Shown here piece by piece: positions 26,801-38,800 of a DNA stretch of 64,000 nucleotides; the first letter of the stretch is position 1, and each line of letters begins with the position of its first letter. The translations under genes were made by a program, and so were the position numbers. The stretch comes from Trogon surrucura (taxonomy: Eukaryota; Chordata; Aves; Trogoniformes; Trogonidae). Below the pieces are notes generated by a model, which had not been told where the DNA came from, did no database searches, and saw only the letters and a list, made by a program, of their open reading frames with translations. The stretch is from assembly GCA_020746105.1 (NCBI GenBank), contig CM036642.1, positions 5,983,501 through 6,047,500 on the forward strand, read 5' to 3'.

Positions 26801-29800
26801 GCGGGGAGCTCGTGCGCAGCTGACTCTGCCCCCACCTTCCCCAGCGCAGAAGGCGAGCGTCCTCGCAGCCCTCCGGCGGGAGCGTGGGTGGGGGTTCAGC
26901 ATCCCGCCCCGGACAAGACCGTTTCTGTCTTGTCTTTGGCAACGAGGCAATAAAAATACGGTCATCTCGTTGCCGAGAGATGATAAACGGGGGCTGTGTG
27001 CAGAGGTCGGCACGCAGCGATGCGCTGTGTGACTCCTCGAACACATACAAATACTTCTCTGTTTACAACATCCGATTTTGAAACTTTGCACGTGCTCCTG
27101 CCACCAGCCCTGGGCCGTCGCTACGGGCGGCTCGTGGCAGCAGCCAGCGTCCTTACCTGGGAGCATTTGGTGCTTGGGGGCTTCTCATTATTGCCGTGAC
27201 AAAGCCGGGTCGCGTTGCAAAAACCCCCGTCTATCCCCAGTCGGCGTGGCGAAAGAGCAAGGAGCACCCGTTCTGGGCTCTTGGGGTGTGATGTGATGTC
27301 CCCCTGCGGCTGCTGGGGGGACAGCGAGCCTTGGGGGCTGCTTGGCGGCGTGGGGCTGTGCCGGGGGGAGCAGCTCAGGGGTTGCTCCTGGGTGGTGGCG
27401 GTGGCTCGGGGAGCAGGATGGAGGCTGGTTGGTTGGTTGGTTGGCGTGGACTTGACCAGCTCTCCAGGCATCCCTCTGGAGAGGGAGAGCCCCATCCTGC
27501 TGTGGCTTGTTTGCTCCCTAAAACGTCTTCCCATCGAAGAGGGGTTCTGGCAGTGTCTGGGGAGGCGGTGGCGCGGGCGGTGCCGGAGCCCGCCCCAGCC
27601 CCTCGGCGTGGCGCGGGAGACGCGCTGCCGTCGGGAGGTTGCGCAATGCCGCCCGGGCGTAGCTTCACTCGTGCCTCGTGGTGCCAGGAAATGGTGAGTG
27701 GCATGTTTCCTGTTTGCTAGCTGGTGGTTAAGTGTTTTGCTTGTGATTTGTGTCACGCTGAATTTGGATGGAAATTGGGATCCCGTTAGAAATGCACACA
27801 AACAACCTCTTAATTTATTTTTTTATTTTTTTTGTGTGGAGTACAGTACCTTTTTCAAAAGCGCTCGGTGCGTAGGGAAGGAGTTTGCCAACGCGTAGTT
27901 TGCATCAACTCCAGATTTCAGATTTATCAAGTTTATTAAAAGGCTTAGACCATAGTAATGATGGCAAACATTAACCCCAGGAGGAGAGAACCTCACGGGT
28001 GCTGGGGGTCACACGGGACCCCCTGCCCATGCCCTTCCTGCACAACTTCTCAGCCCAGAGCCGATGCCGGGCAAGCGCCGGGCATGTTCCCAGCGGCGGC
28101 CGCGTCCCCTCCCCACGTGCAGGAGCACTGACCCCTCTCTCTTCTCCCCCAGGAAGCTGCACAGCGGGATGAAGACTTACGGATGCGAGCTGTGCGGGAA
28201 GCGGTTCCTCGACAGCTTGCGGCTGCGAATGCACTTACTGGCTCACTCAGGTGGGTGCCAGGGGGACGCTCGGGGCGGGGGGACGGGGGGATGCTCTCTG
28301 TGCCCGCAGCCGCCAGGCTCGCACATCTCACCTCGAGGAGACGCGTGTGGAGCGGCGCCTCCCTGGGCCAGCGCGTTGCAGACTTGCGCTGCAGCGCCCG
28401 GTAATTTGATTTATTTAAATATTCTTGTTGGGAATTTGTTTTCAGTTCTTTAATTGGGAAAATATTTTCCTGGCTAAGCAGCTCGGAATAACAAACTCGA
28501 CGTACCGCGTGGCTGCCGGTGTCCAGCCCTGCCCGTAGCGTGAGCGTGGCCTGCGCTTCGGCTCCCGCGCTCCCCGGGCAGTGCTGGGTTTCGGTGGCGG
28601 AATGAGGCGTGCTCTGCCCGATGACTCTAAGGAGCGGGCTCACGCGGTGCAGCCCTTCAGTTAAGTAGGTAGGGAAGGGCTGGAACGCTGCGCTGGTGGG
28701 GAGGCTTGTGCTCCGCACGTCGATGCTGCTGGTGCTGCTCTGGGGCGTGCGGCCCGTGCGCAGCAGGGGGGGTCGATGTACAAAATCGTGGGTGAGAGCC
28801 CCCGTCCCACGCCTTTGGGGACAAATCGCCCCAGCTGGTGGGTGCCAAAGCCAGAGCTGTGCTTGCAGGTACCTTGGCAAGGAAGCTGTGTCCTGTTCTA
28901 TGGGGTTTTCTGTATTTTTATCTCATCGGTTGCCACCACATTGGTTTTTTTATTGTCCACTCCATCTCTCGTCTGTGCTGAGGGGCTCAGGGCAGGGACG
29001 TGTCCCGCCCAAACCTGAGGGACAGGTGTGGGGCTGCCTTCCCCACACTCTGGCTGGGCTTGGGGGATGCTGGTCCCCCCCTGTGATGGGGGGGGCGGGA
29101 TGCTGGTCCCCTGCCAGCACTGGGGTGCAGGATCCTGGTCCCCTCCAGCAGTTGGGACGCGGGACGCCGGTTCCCGAGATGCTGGTCCCCCGCCTCGGGC
29201 GCTGGCGCGCGCGGCTCATGTTTGTGATGGTGCTTTGGCCCGCGGCCCGTCCCTGGCGGGCAGCCAGCTTTGTGGGTACAGTATGTACAGTGAATGCCGA
29301 GCCAAGCTTGTCATCGCGCAGGATTAATTATTATTTTTTACTTTTTTTTTTTTTTTAAGAATCCGGCGAGGGCGGGGAGAGCTCTGCCCTGCGCTCGCAA
29401 ACAGCCGCCGCGAATTCCAGCGCTGTTATTTATTAAAGTAGGAGACCTTTGCACCTCTCCCTTTGCCTCCCCCCGCCGGGCTGTGCCGCCGCGGCCGTGC
29501 CAGGGCTTGTGCTCGGCGCAGACCCCCGCGCCCGTGGATGGTGCCTTTCCTTGGGAGTTTGGGTGGGCGTCTCGGCCGGGGAGCTCGTGCGCCCGGGCAG
29601 CCCTTGGTGCCGAAGGCATCAAACGCTGGGTTGACCCGAGGTTGGCATCTCGGGCTTCCCCACCCGGGCACTGGTGGGAGAAGGTGATGGTAACGGTGCG
29701 TTTGGAGTAGAGAGCAGGTTGGGGACCAGCCCTCGAGCGGGGTCGCGGTGCCCCCTGGGCGGTGTTATCGTGGCAGCCTCGCAGGTAAATACTCAGCGGC

Positions 29801-32800
29801 CAAGTGTTTACGCTCCGTATGAAGCGTAAATACCAAGCGCGTCACAGCCTTTCCCCGCGTGCTGCCCGGTGCCGCTCGCTCCCAGTCCCGCAGACGTGAT
29901 GCCAAGGGCTGCCCCCTCCCAGAAAACGGGACTCCGCGGCAGGAGGCCGGGGGGCTCGGTGGGTCTCCCATGGGTGCGGGGGCGCGGCTCGGTCCCCCCT
30001 GCCCCCGGCCGGTCCCCGCGACGGCTGCCGGGCCCCCCCCGCCCCGGCTGGCCGGCGTCCCGCGCTCGGTCCCGGGTGATGTCAGCGGCAGGTCTGGATG
30101 TTCTGCCAGCGTTCCCGCGTTTATGATCATCCGCAGATGTGCATCCAAGAACACACTGTACCCAGCGCAGAAATTAATGCAGGCTTGACTGCCGGCCAAG
30201 CCGCGCACACGGGGGAGAGGAAGAAAGAAAACAAAAACTGTTTAATGCTGTTTATAAATTATACACTGGCTGATGAAAAATACATTTCTCCCCCCTCCCC
30301 CTGCCCCATCCTCTCTGCCTCGAGAGCCTGAGCTGAGACCAAAAGAATATGGTTTGCTTTTTAGCTCCTGTTTTGGCTGGGTTCCTGGACCCGGCCGCTG
30401 GGTGGGAGCCAGCTGCTTCCTCCCCCCTGGCCCTTACCTGATGAAATACATTTATTTTCCGCCCCTCGTTCTGAAGGTGGGGTGTGGGGCGAGGTGCCGG
30501 GACCCCCCCACACCACCATGCCCCCCATACCAAAAGCACCCGCCGGGCACCCACGTTATCACCGGGACATGTCGCTGTACCCCGCGGCGGGGGAAACTTC
30601 CCAAACTCCCCCTGGGGTCGCGGTGCCGGAGACCCCCTCTCTCGGGGCGGCAAGGGGTGAATCGGGGCGTGAGCCCCCTGCCCCTCCCTGCGCTCTCACC
30701 AGCATTGATGCGGCTTTTGTGTTGCGGGTTTGGGGTTTTTTTTTTCTTTTTTTTTTTTTTTAATACTGCTAATGTTTATCATTTGCCCAACAGGCTTGAC
30801 AGATTTTGTTTCCTGTCGAGCGCGGGGCTGCGGAGCCCCCCCGGTTGCCAAGGAGCCGCCTCCCCGCACCGTCACGGGCTGATTTGGTATTCCGCGCGGC
30901 GCCCGCCGCATCTCTGTATGCAAGACAAAGTGTTTTGATGGAGGACGATTGCAGGAGTGTCTGGAGGCTGTTTGGAGTTTTATGGGCTGTGCAGCGCGCT
31001 CCCCGCTCGCCGCGCCGGGCTGCTGGGGCTTTGGAGGGGGTTTGTCGTTCTTTCCCCGCCGAGAGGAGGCTGCCGGGGAGAGCGGCGCTGGCGGGGTGGA
31101 GGAGAGGGGGGCTTATGTAAGAGCCGGCCTTTTTTTTGCTCCCAAGAGCAAAAATCTGCGTTTCTTTATATGAAAATACCCTCCGCTCCGCCCAGCGCCA
31201 CGCGGTGAGGGAGGCGGTGGTGCCAGCCAGCTGAGGTTGGGCGATGGCGCTGCCGGTGGCTCTCCCCGTCACCCAAACTGGGGAGGAAGGTGATGGGTGA
31301 TAAGGAAGGGAGGAAGATGAGGGTAGTGGCGGAGGGAGGAAGGCGGTGAGCGATGGCGAAGGGAGGAAGGTGATGATGAAGGGAGGAAGGCGACGGCGTG
31401 GCAGTGGGCGCAGGCTGGGCGCATCCTTTCTTTTCGCCACTTCTCGTCCGTTCAGTTCTTGCCTCTTTCCTGGCCCTTTGGGGGGAAAGGAGGCAAAACC
31501 GCGCGCGCCGAGGTCCCAGCCTGCTCGGCCCTTCCCGGCGCTCCCCGGCAGGTTTTGTGTTCGGTGCAGAGATGTTCACCACTGTCTCTTCCACTCGGGT
31601 GAAACAGGGGAGAAGGGAAATAATAATAATAATAACAGCAATAATAAAAATCAAAAAGCAGCTTGATGTGGGCAAAAGAAGAAAACAAGAGAATGGGGTA
31701 GAGAACAGGCTAAATTTAAAATTGTAATTGGCTGACTTCCACAGGCTTGCGGGTGTTTTAATGACTCATAATAACTTCATTTAAAACCAGCTGAGCAGAA
31801 AATAGATTGGAGAGGAGCCTCAGGCCATTATGGATTTGTTTTTTTTGACAAGCTCTGTTTTCGGCAGCCAGGAAGGCACTCGCGGAGGGCTCGGCTGCTT
31901 CGCTCTCCCCGAGTTGGTGGTCTGCCCGACAGAGATTGTATAGAAACCGGGGCCGGCTCTTGGGGTTTTTTTTTTTTCCCCCCTCTTTCTTTTTTCGCTG
32001 ATTAAAAATAGATGCCTTGAGGTATTATTTTAGCATTGCTGTGGCTTGGTGCTTTTTTTCCTCTGCACTTTTGATGTGGTAAATGGAACATAAATAAAAT
32101 TGTTTTTGAAATTACTGAATTAATTAGGTAGTAAAGCGACGACAGTGCATAAATTTACTTGGCAATTTTTTTTAATCCATATTTTTTCCCCCCTTCTCAC
32201 CCATTACAGCCTGTTAATAATATATAATCCCAAATTTTTATTAATCTCCTGTGCCGGGCGAGGGAGGGGAATGGATGTCGCATCATACCGGTGGGGACGT
32301 TTTGCCAAAACTGTGTCAGGGAAGGGTCGAGGCGTCACTGCCGACAGCCCGTCCTCCCCCACCACCCTCCTCCCTGCCCCGCCATGGGAAATCACCCCTT
32401 TCCCATCTTCCTCCGCCTTCATCATCATCCTCCTCTTCCAAAGGATGCTCGCGGCTCCTCTCTTTCGTTTTCCCTGGGTTTCTGCTGGGCTGCAGCCTGG
32501 CTTTTGGGCACCAACCCCATGTAGTTTATTTCGTGGAGGCGGGACGGGCTGGTTTGGTGCCTCGCGTGGGGCCGGGCAGGGCAGGAGGCGTTTGGGCAGT
32601 TCAGGGCAGGCAGAGCTCTGGCACTCGGAGCCGCTTTGGGACGTTTTACTGCTTCCGACCATCCCAGGTGCTAAAACTGGAGAGCCCTTTCCTCGCCCCA
32701 ATAAAGTCATAAAGTGAATGGGTGGCGGGAGGTACCGAGGGGCTGAGAGCGGCTGCGGTGGGATGAGCTCTGTCTTCAGAGCAGCCTGGTTCAGGGGCAG

Positions 32801-35800
32801 GCAGCCGGGATGCTCGTGGAGATGCTCGCAGTGACCCTTCGGCCATCCCGTGGCCCGGAGGTGCTTTCCAGCCGGCGGCGGTGCCCAGCGTTGGGCTCTT
32901 CCCTTGCCTTTCTTTTAGGGGAAATTGGATCGGCTCGGCCCTGCCCGTCCTTCGGGCTCTGCCTGGGGGCACAGTTGCCCCTGGGCAGCACTGACCTTGC
33001 TGAGGGGGACGTCGGGCAGCGATGACTGTGCAGATCGCGCCGGGTGACAAAAAGCGGCGGCTCCCGACCTGTTCGTGCCAGCCTCTCGCTGCGGGGACCT
33101 TTATTAGGCAGGAGCTATAAATTTGCTCGCGTGGATATAAATGCACGGTGGGGAGGTCGGTGCCAACCGCGGGGCTCGCGCCGAATCGCGGCCGATACTT
33201 GGCAGCACGCGGAGTCCCGTCCCGTCGGGAAGATCATCCGGAGATATCTATATACTGTAGGTGATACGAGGCGCTCGCTAAAAATACCCTCCCCGAACTC
33301 GTGTGTACGTTTGGAGAGGGTAATCGTTTCTATGGGTGTCGTTTACGGCGCGGAAAAAAAGCGAGAGGGGGAGAAGAAAGCCCTGACGCAGGCTCTGGAT
33401 GAGCCGCTTCAAATATGTCCTGCTCCCTTTAATAACAAACATCGAGCCGCGGTGGGTTTTTTTTGTGAGCCCTGTTATAATAAGCTCAGATGTTGGATGA
33501 CATTTTTCCCGGTGACTCACATAGTAAAATTAACCTTGAACTATTTACATATTCAATCGCCGCCCTCCCTCCTCCTCCCCTCTCCGCGAGCGTGTGTACA
33601 TTACAGGAATCCTGGCTCCGTATCAGTTTTTGTTTTGCTGATGAGAAAAAAAAAAAAAAAAAAAAGGAAAAAAATTCCCCCCGCCTGGAGTACACATCTA
33701 CTTGAGGGAAAGAACACACAGTCCTGGCCTTTGGAAATTGGCAGGCGGCGTGCTGTTCCCGCGCTGATAAGAGGTACTGTAAATAAAACTGTACGGCAGC
33801 GCCTGCTGTAAAATGCCCCTCGTCTGTACTCATTGTTCTGACAGCTCCGGCTTTTTTTGGGTCCGCTGTTTTGGTACACGCTGTGCTTCCTTATGTAAGC
33901 GAGCGCGCCCAGCTCCTCCCGCCGCTCGCCCTGTTTATTTTTGCCTCGCCAGGAATTTTTGCCGGCCCCCCCGGCCAGATGCTGGCCGCCCTTGCCTTTT
34001 CCTCGCCGCGGGGCGCCGGCACGCGTGTGCTCCCCCCGCGCGGCCACGGGGGAGGGGAAAGCGGAAAGCGAACGAACGCGACCCCGCAGCCCCCCAGAGC
34101 GCCGCGTCCCCCCGGCACATGGCAGCCCAGGGCGGGGGGACCTGTTGCTGTGGACTGGGCGTCGCAGCATCGCCGGGGCCGGCAGAGCTTCGAGCAGCAA
34201 TGGAGAGAGCCATTGCCTTGGCAACTGGCTGTGCCGTGCCCACGCTGGTGTGCCGAGCGGGGAGCGACTCGCCCGACACCGCTTCCCCGGCCCCCTGCCT
34301 CGTGGCGGCACCCCTTACACCGTGCTCCTCTCCCTGCCCCAAAAGGAGGGGACCCACGCCGTGCTCCCCGTCCCCAGCAGCGTCGCTTCAGCCGACAGCG
34401 ATGCCACCACGTCACCCTGAGTGCCCGGTTTTGGTGCGGGTCCCCTCGCAGGCGGCCCCTGCGCACTCGGGTTGTTTTGAATGCAAACTTGACGTGGCGG
34501 CGAGGGCGGCAGAGAACGACATATGCACAGTAAACAGGCAGACTGTCGTATTGATTAACAGATGAGACCTCTATTATCGATCAACGCTTGGCGAGAAAAT
34601 TTATCACTTTTAATTTCGCCGCTGCCAAATATTTCTGCCTGCGAGCCAGCCGTTACCGAGACAATTTAAAGGCGAAGGAATTCTCTTTTTAATGCGTCTC
34701 GTGACGCCGCCCTCTCTCCCCATCGTCTTTTCTTTGCCCCTTTCTCCAAATCTCACCGTGCCGGTGGGGCGGGGGGGATCTTGAACAGGTAGGAGGGGGA
34801 TGGGAGACGCTGTCCGGACCCCCAGCAGCGCTCCCTGCCTCGAAGGCTGCTCTGTCACAGTCAGCTCCTCACAACAGAAGAATCAAACCTCGAATGTAAG
34901 AAACGGGTCCGTGGCTTTGTCCCAGCAGCGATGCTTCAGACGTGGTGTGTATCGTTAATCTGTTGTTATCTGCAAGTTGCTTATCTGCTGCTGGGCATCC
35001 TGTTTTTTTCCTCGCCCGAACTAGAAGCACATGTTGATAGTGATTTTCTAAGAATTCTCCCTAACGCCACATCTCTCTCCGATAGTCAAAGACACCTTCG
35101 AGCTTCTCGCTCAGTCGCGCCATTTCAGCATCCTCGGGTACCAGCAACAGTGGCCGCGATGGGAAGGGGCAGGAAACCAATTACAATTAGATCGGTTACA
35201 ATGCTAATGAAACGCATTGATGTTTAATGATTTTTTGAAAACAAAAAAAACCCAAACAAAACCGCAACTAATATTTAATTTATTCCTGGCCAGCAAGCCT
35301 TTATTGTGCTGTTCTGCACAAGGAGCTGGACCACAGGGCTAAGCAAGGTGCCACGCGAGGGGTGCGCGGCACGGGTCCTGCGGTTCTCAGGGTGCCGTAC
35401 CCTGCATGGGTTTGGGCGGGCATCCCCGGAATAACCCTCCTCTCCCCTTTCTCTCCCCAGCGGGTGCCAAAGCCCTGGTCTGCGATCAGTGTGGCGCCCA
35501 GTTCTCGAAGGAAGACGCCCTGGAGACGCACCGGCAGACGCACACCGGTACGTGACCCTTCCTCCTCCTCCTCGCCTAGGCGCAGGCTTAGTGTTTAGGC
35601 TGCCTTTGGCACCTTTTGCCCAGCAGAGAGCTTAACCTTTGGCGGTTCCCGCCTCTGACCCTCCTGGACCCGTTTCTTGACTCGATTCCATCAAGGTAAG
35701 TTGTCTGCGTTTCTGCCGAACTCTCCCTCGGAGGTGGTTTTGCACTCGCGTTGAACTTTGCGCACGGCGTTTGTGGCGGAAACCTCCCTGCGTGGCTCTG

Positions 35801-38800
35801 GGGTTTGGGTATTTGTTTCGGTATTTGTTTCGGTCTGGTTCTGCCGAGCTCCTGCCGGTGCCGCCGGTGGAAGGAGCCACACAACCGGAGCGTCCTCGCA
35901 CCAGTCATGGTGGCTTTCTCAAGCCATGTGCACCACGGTCAGACCAGCACAATGGCACTTGGCCACTGTTTCAGGTTTAAGAGGAGCTTCCTGAGGGATA
36001 AATACCCTTGTCAGGAGCATGTGGATGCTCATGAGCCTACGAGTGATGAGTTAAGAGTTGTTTGCAAACCCCAGCCTATGCCTATACGTCTGTTGTCGGT
36101 TTTCAGAGCGTTAATAGGAATAAACGCGTGACCTGGGGAGCTCTGGGGAGGTTTTGTCGTGCTGCCGCGAGGTCTGTGCATGGAAGTGAGTGTCTGCGGG
36201 ACGGTCAGGATGTGCAGCTGCTCGTGGGAAAGGGGCTTTGGGGCAGAAAGCCTCTTTCCCCTGTGCTTGTACCAGTTTTGAACCCTTTGTAGCTCCTCCC
36301 TGCGCTGTGTCCCGAGTGGTTTGGCTGAGCTCAGGCTTGTCTTTCAGCGCTGAAAACCCTGACAAATGTCACCGAGGGCCGAGCATGTGGCCGGGTTGGC
36401 AGGGGGAGTCGGGCCAGAGTCACGCCAGGGTCTGAGGACCAGCCGGCGATGCGAAGTGCTGCGTCACTCGAGCTGGGAGCTGTGCTGGCCCGGCACCTTC
36501 CGTCACTTGTAAAAGCGATTTTCTTTCCTCACCTGGCATCCTATGGCTGGAGCTTCGAGAGTCACGGTCTTCTTTTTAAATGGTGCCCACGGCTGCCACG
36601 CCCGGGTGTGGCGTCGGTAGCTGTCAAGCAGCTGTTTAACGAAGCCGGTGCCCAGACGGCATCCTGCAGATGCAGAGCAGCTCCGCGGTTTTGCCAGCGA
36701 CCTCTTGCGGGGATTCAGGCCCCATTGGCTGCTGAAACCCAGGGCTGGACCGTGCTGAAGCTGAAAGGGTGAAGGGACTGAGGGCAGCCGAAATGAATCG
36801 CTTCCTCTCCTCAGGCAGCGCGCAGAGCGCCCGGCCCTGGCACGGGGATCATCCCTCCCCTCCACCGCTATAATTAACCCCATTCCCAAATAACGGCATC
36901 TCCCAGGACGAAGCGGGTTTTGGCCGTCCTCCCTTCGCCCTTAGCTGCCGCTCGCTTGGCAAAAGACCTTCCAGATGGAAAAGGAGCCTGTTTTGGTAGG
37001 GATGCAGGTCGATTCCTTCTAGGATGGCAACAGAAGCTGGGCACGGTGCAGGTGGTACAAGCTGATCAAATACCCACTTTGCTCAAGACCACGGTGTTTA
37101 GGGGAGGGCTCTCGGTTTTTCTTATGAGCGCGCAGGGGGCTGTTTCTGGGCAGGACAGTCAGGAGCCAGGATCCCCTTCATCTCTCGTTTTCCCCGTTGC
37201 CCTCCTGTGAAACACGAAGGCAGCCTGCTCCACGTGTGCCGCGCCAAACACCGCCCGTCCCCTCCGGCAGCAAGCCTCCGCCCTGCTCTCTGAGGCGAGG
37301 TGAAAACACAATAATAAATAAATGAAGAAGGAAGGGATAGTTCGTGCTCGTAAGCGGCGAGCTGGCGGCGTGTTGCGCGTGGGGCTGAGCCGCCCTCTCC
37401 GGGCGCGCACGGTCCTTGGCCCCCGGCCAGCGGCAGGAGGAAAAGCAGCAACTGTTTTGGCTCGTCTTCCAGCAGCGCGAGCTCGGTGCCACGCCGTGGG
37501 GAGAGCGTGGAAAATTCCTTACCCTTCTCCCGAAACGCAGAGGAAAAAACAAGATGCGCTGAGTAGACGGCCCGAGCCCTCCCCTGGCCGAGCGCCACAG
37601 GGGCTTGGGATGCTCGCGGCGCTGGTGCTAACGGGGTTCGGGCTCGCTGCCGGCTTTTATAAATATCAGAGGTGACTCGTCTAGAGTTCCCTGCCGGGTG
37701 CCAAGGCCATTAACGCCGCGAGCCCGCGCGGGCTGTGCCAGTCAGTGGTCCGGCGCGGGTTTGCTCCTCACCCGATTTGGCGCGGGCAGGCTCGACATCG
37801 ATATAGCTCGCGCGGTCTGCAGCGCGGAGTTGGCTTTCTGATTTGTGGGGTCGGCGTGCCCCCGGCCGCTCCGCCGAGGATGCGCGGGAGCCTTCGCCGT
37901 GCCCTGCCCGCATCCCTCGCCTTCCCCAGCTGGCAAAGCCGGCTCTGGGACTCGAGTAGCGAAAAGGAGTTAATAAAACCAACGTGTAACTGAAAATTGA
38001 AAAGCTATAAATCTCCTCTGCCCTGTTTTTTCCTTTTTTTTTCTTTTCCCCCCCTTTTCCTTTGCTGGGATGTTGGTGGCGTTTTGATTTAATAGTTGGC
38101 CAAACACAAGGGTCTATTTTATTCAGAGTTTACAGGCCTCAGGGCTGTTATTCCTCCAAATTTAATAGCATTGAAATTGCAGGGTTGGCGATAATTTGCC
38201 TATCACTTTCTGCTCTCCCATTGATGTTTATTGTCAGCGGGATGGAATCTCAATCCGATTCACTTAGATAACATGTCTGTTAAACATTTAGATAATTGTG
38301 CCATCATTAACTTGTCACATTATTTTAGAGATTCAAAACAGTCGTGCGGTATAAGCGGAGGTACTAAGGGAGAAAAATCCGGCACACGAGAGCAAGGCGG
38401 CAGAGGAGGTGTTGGTGGGTCCTGGGGCAAGTGTCGCTCGGCGCCTGCTCGCGAGGCTCAGCCTTCCCCTCTGTCTTTAAGTGCTTCCCCCCGCCCAAAA
38501 AAAAACCCTGCTCCCGTTTGAAACCCATGCTGAGGTACACAGTGAGGTTTCTTAGTTGTTTTCCCCTAAATGCTGGAGTGCTGGGCGTTTTTCTGTGGAA
38601 GAGCTTCTCGGAAACCCCATTCCTGGCTGGGGTCTGCCAGGGGCACGTGTGGGGGCCTGGGGGAGGCGGAGGGGGAGCCGCACCGTCACGCTGACTCCGC
38701 TCCTGGCAAATTTACGTGGACTCCAGTTAATTACATATTTGGCTTCTCTCCTTCCATTTGCTCCACTTTCTCTGCCTTGAAATGGTAACCGCCTAGAAAG

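Larger units (their letters stand above)
5857..28152 (+). other. ZBTB16: ZBTB16 intron 2 (22.3 kb)
   Basis: This is the largest intron. No exon of another gene is recognised on either strand; open frames here are chance products of GC-rich DNA. AT-rich islands resembling conserved noncoding elements lie near 8740-8900, 9660-9830, 10770-11110, 12500-12900, 15180-15400, 17620-17900, 18120-18220, 19960-20060, 21860-22160, 24430-24790, 25590-25910 and 26130-26560. Homopolymers include C15 at 10861-10875. Two TGAGTCAT sites lie at 15389 and 15773. Confidence 0.85.
28251..35460 (+). other. ZBTB16: ZBTB16 intron 3 (7.2 kb)
   Basis: No exon is recognised in this intron. It holds two degenerate minisatellites (29062-29190, 31281-31400), GRE-type palindromes (29275, 30148, 33711, 33825), AT-rich islands at 31690-32240, 33400-33560, 34540-34700 and 34980-35290, an A20 tract at 33646-33665 and several T-runs. 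The concentration of steroid-receptor sites makes it the best candidate for hormone control of the gene. Confidence 0.85.

Noticed and set aside
33044..33811. 255-codon open frame in intron 3
   Set aside because: It contains a Lys run from the A20 tract and no domain, and is better explained as intron with GRE sites.
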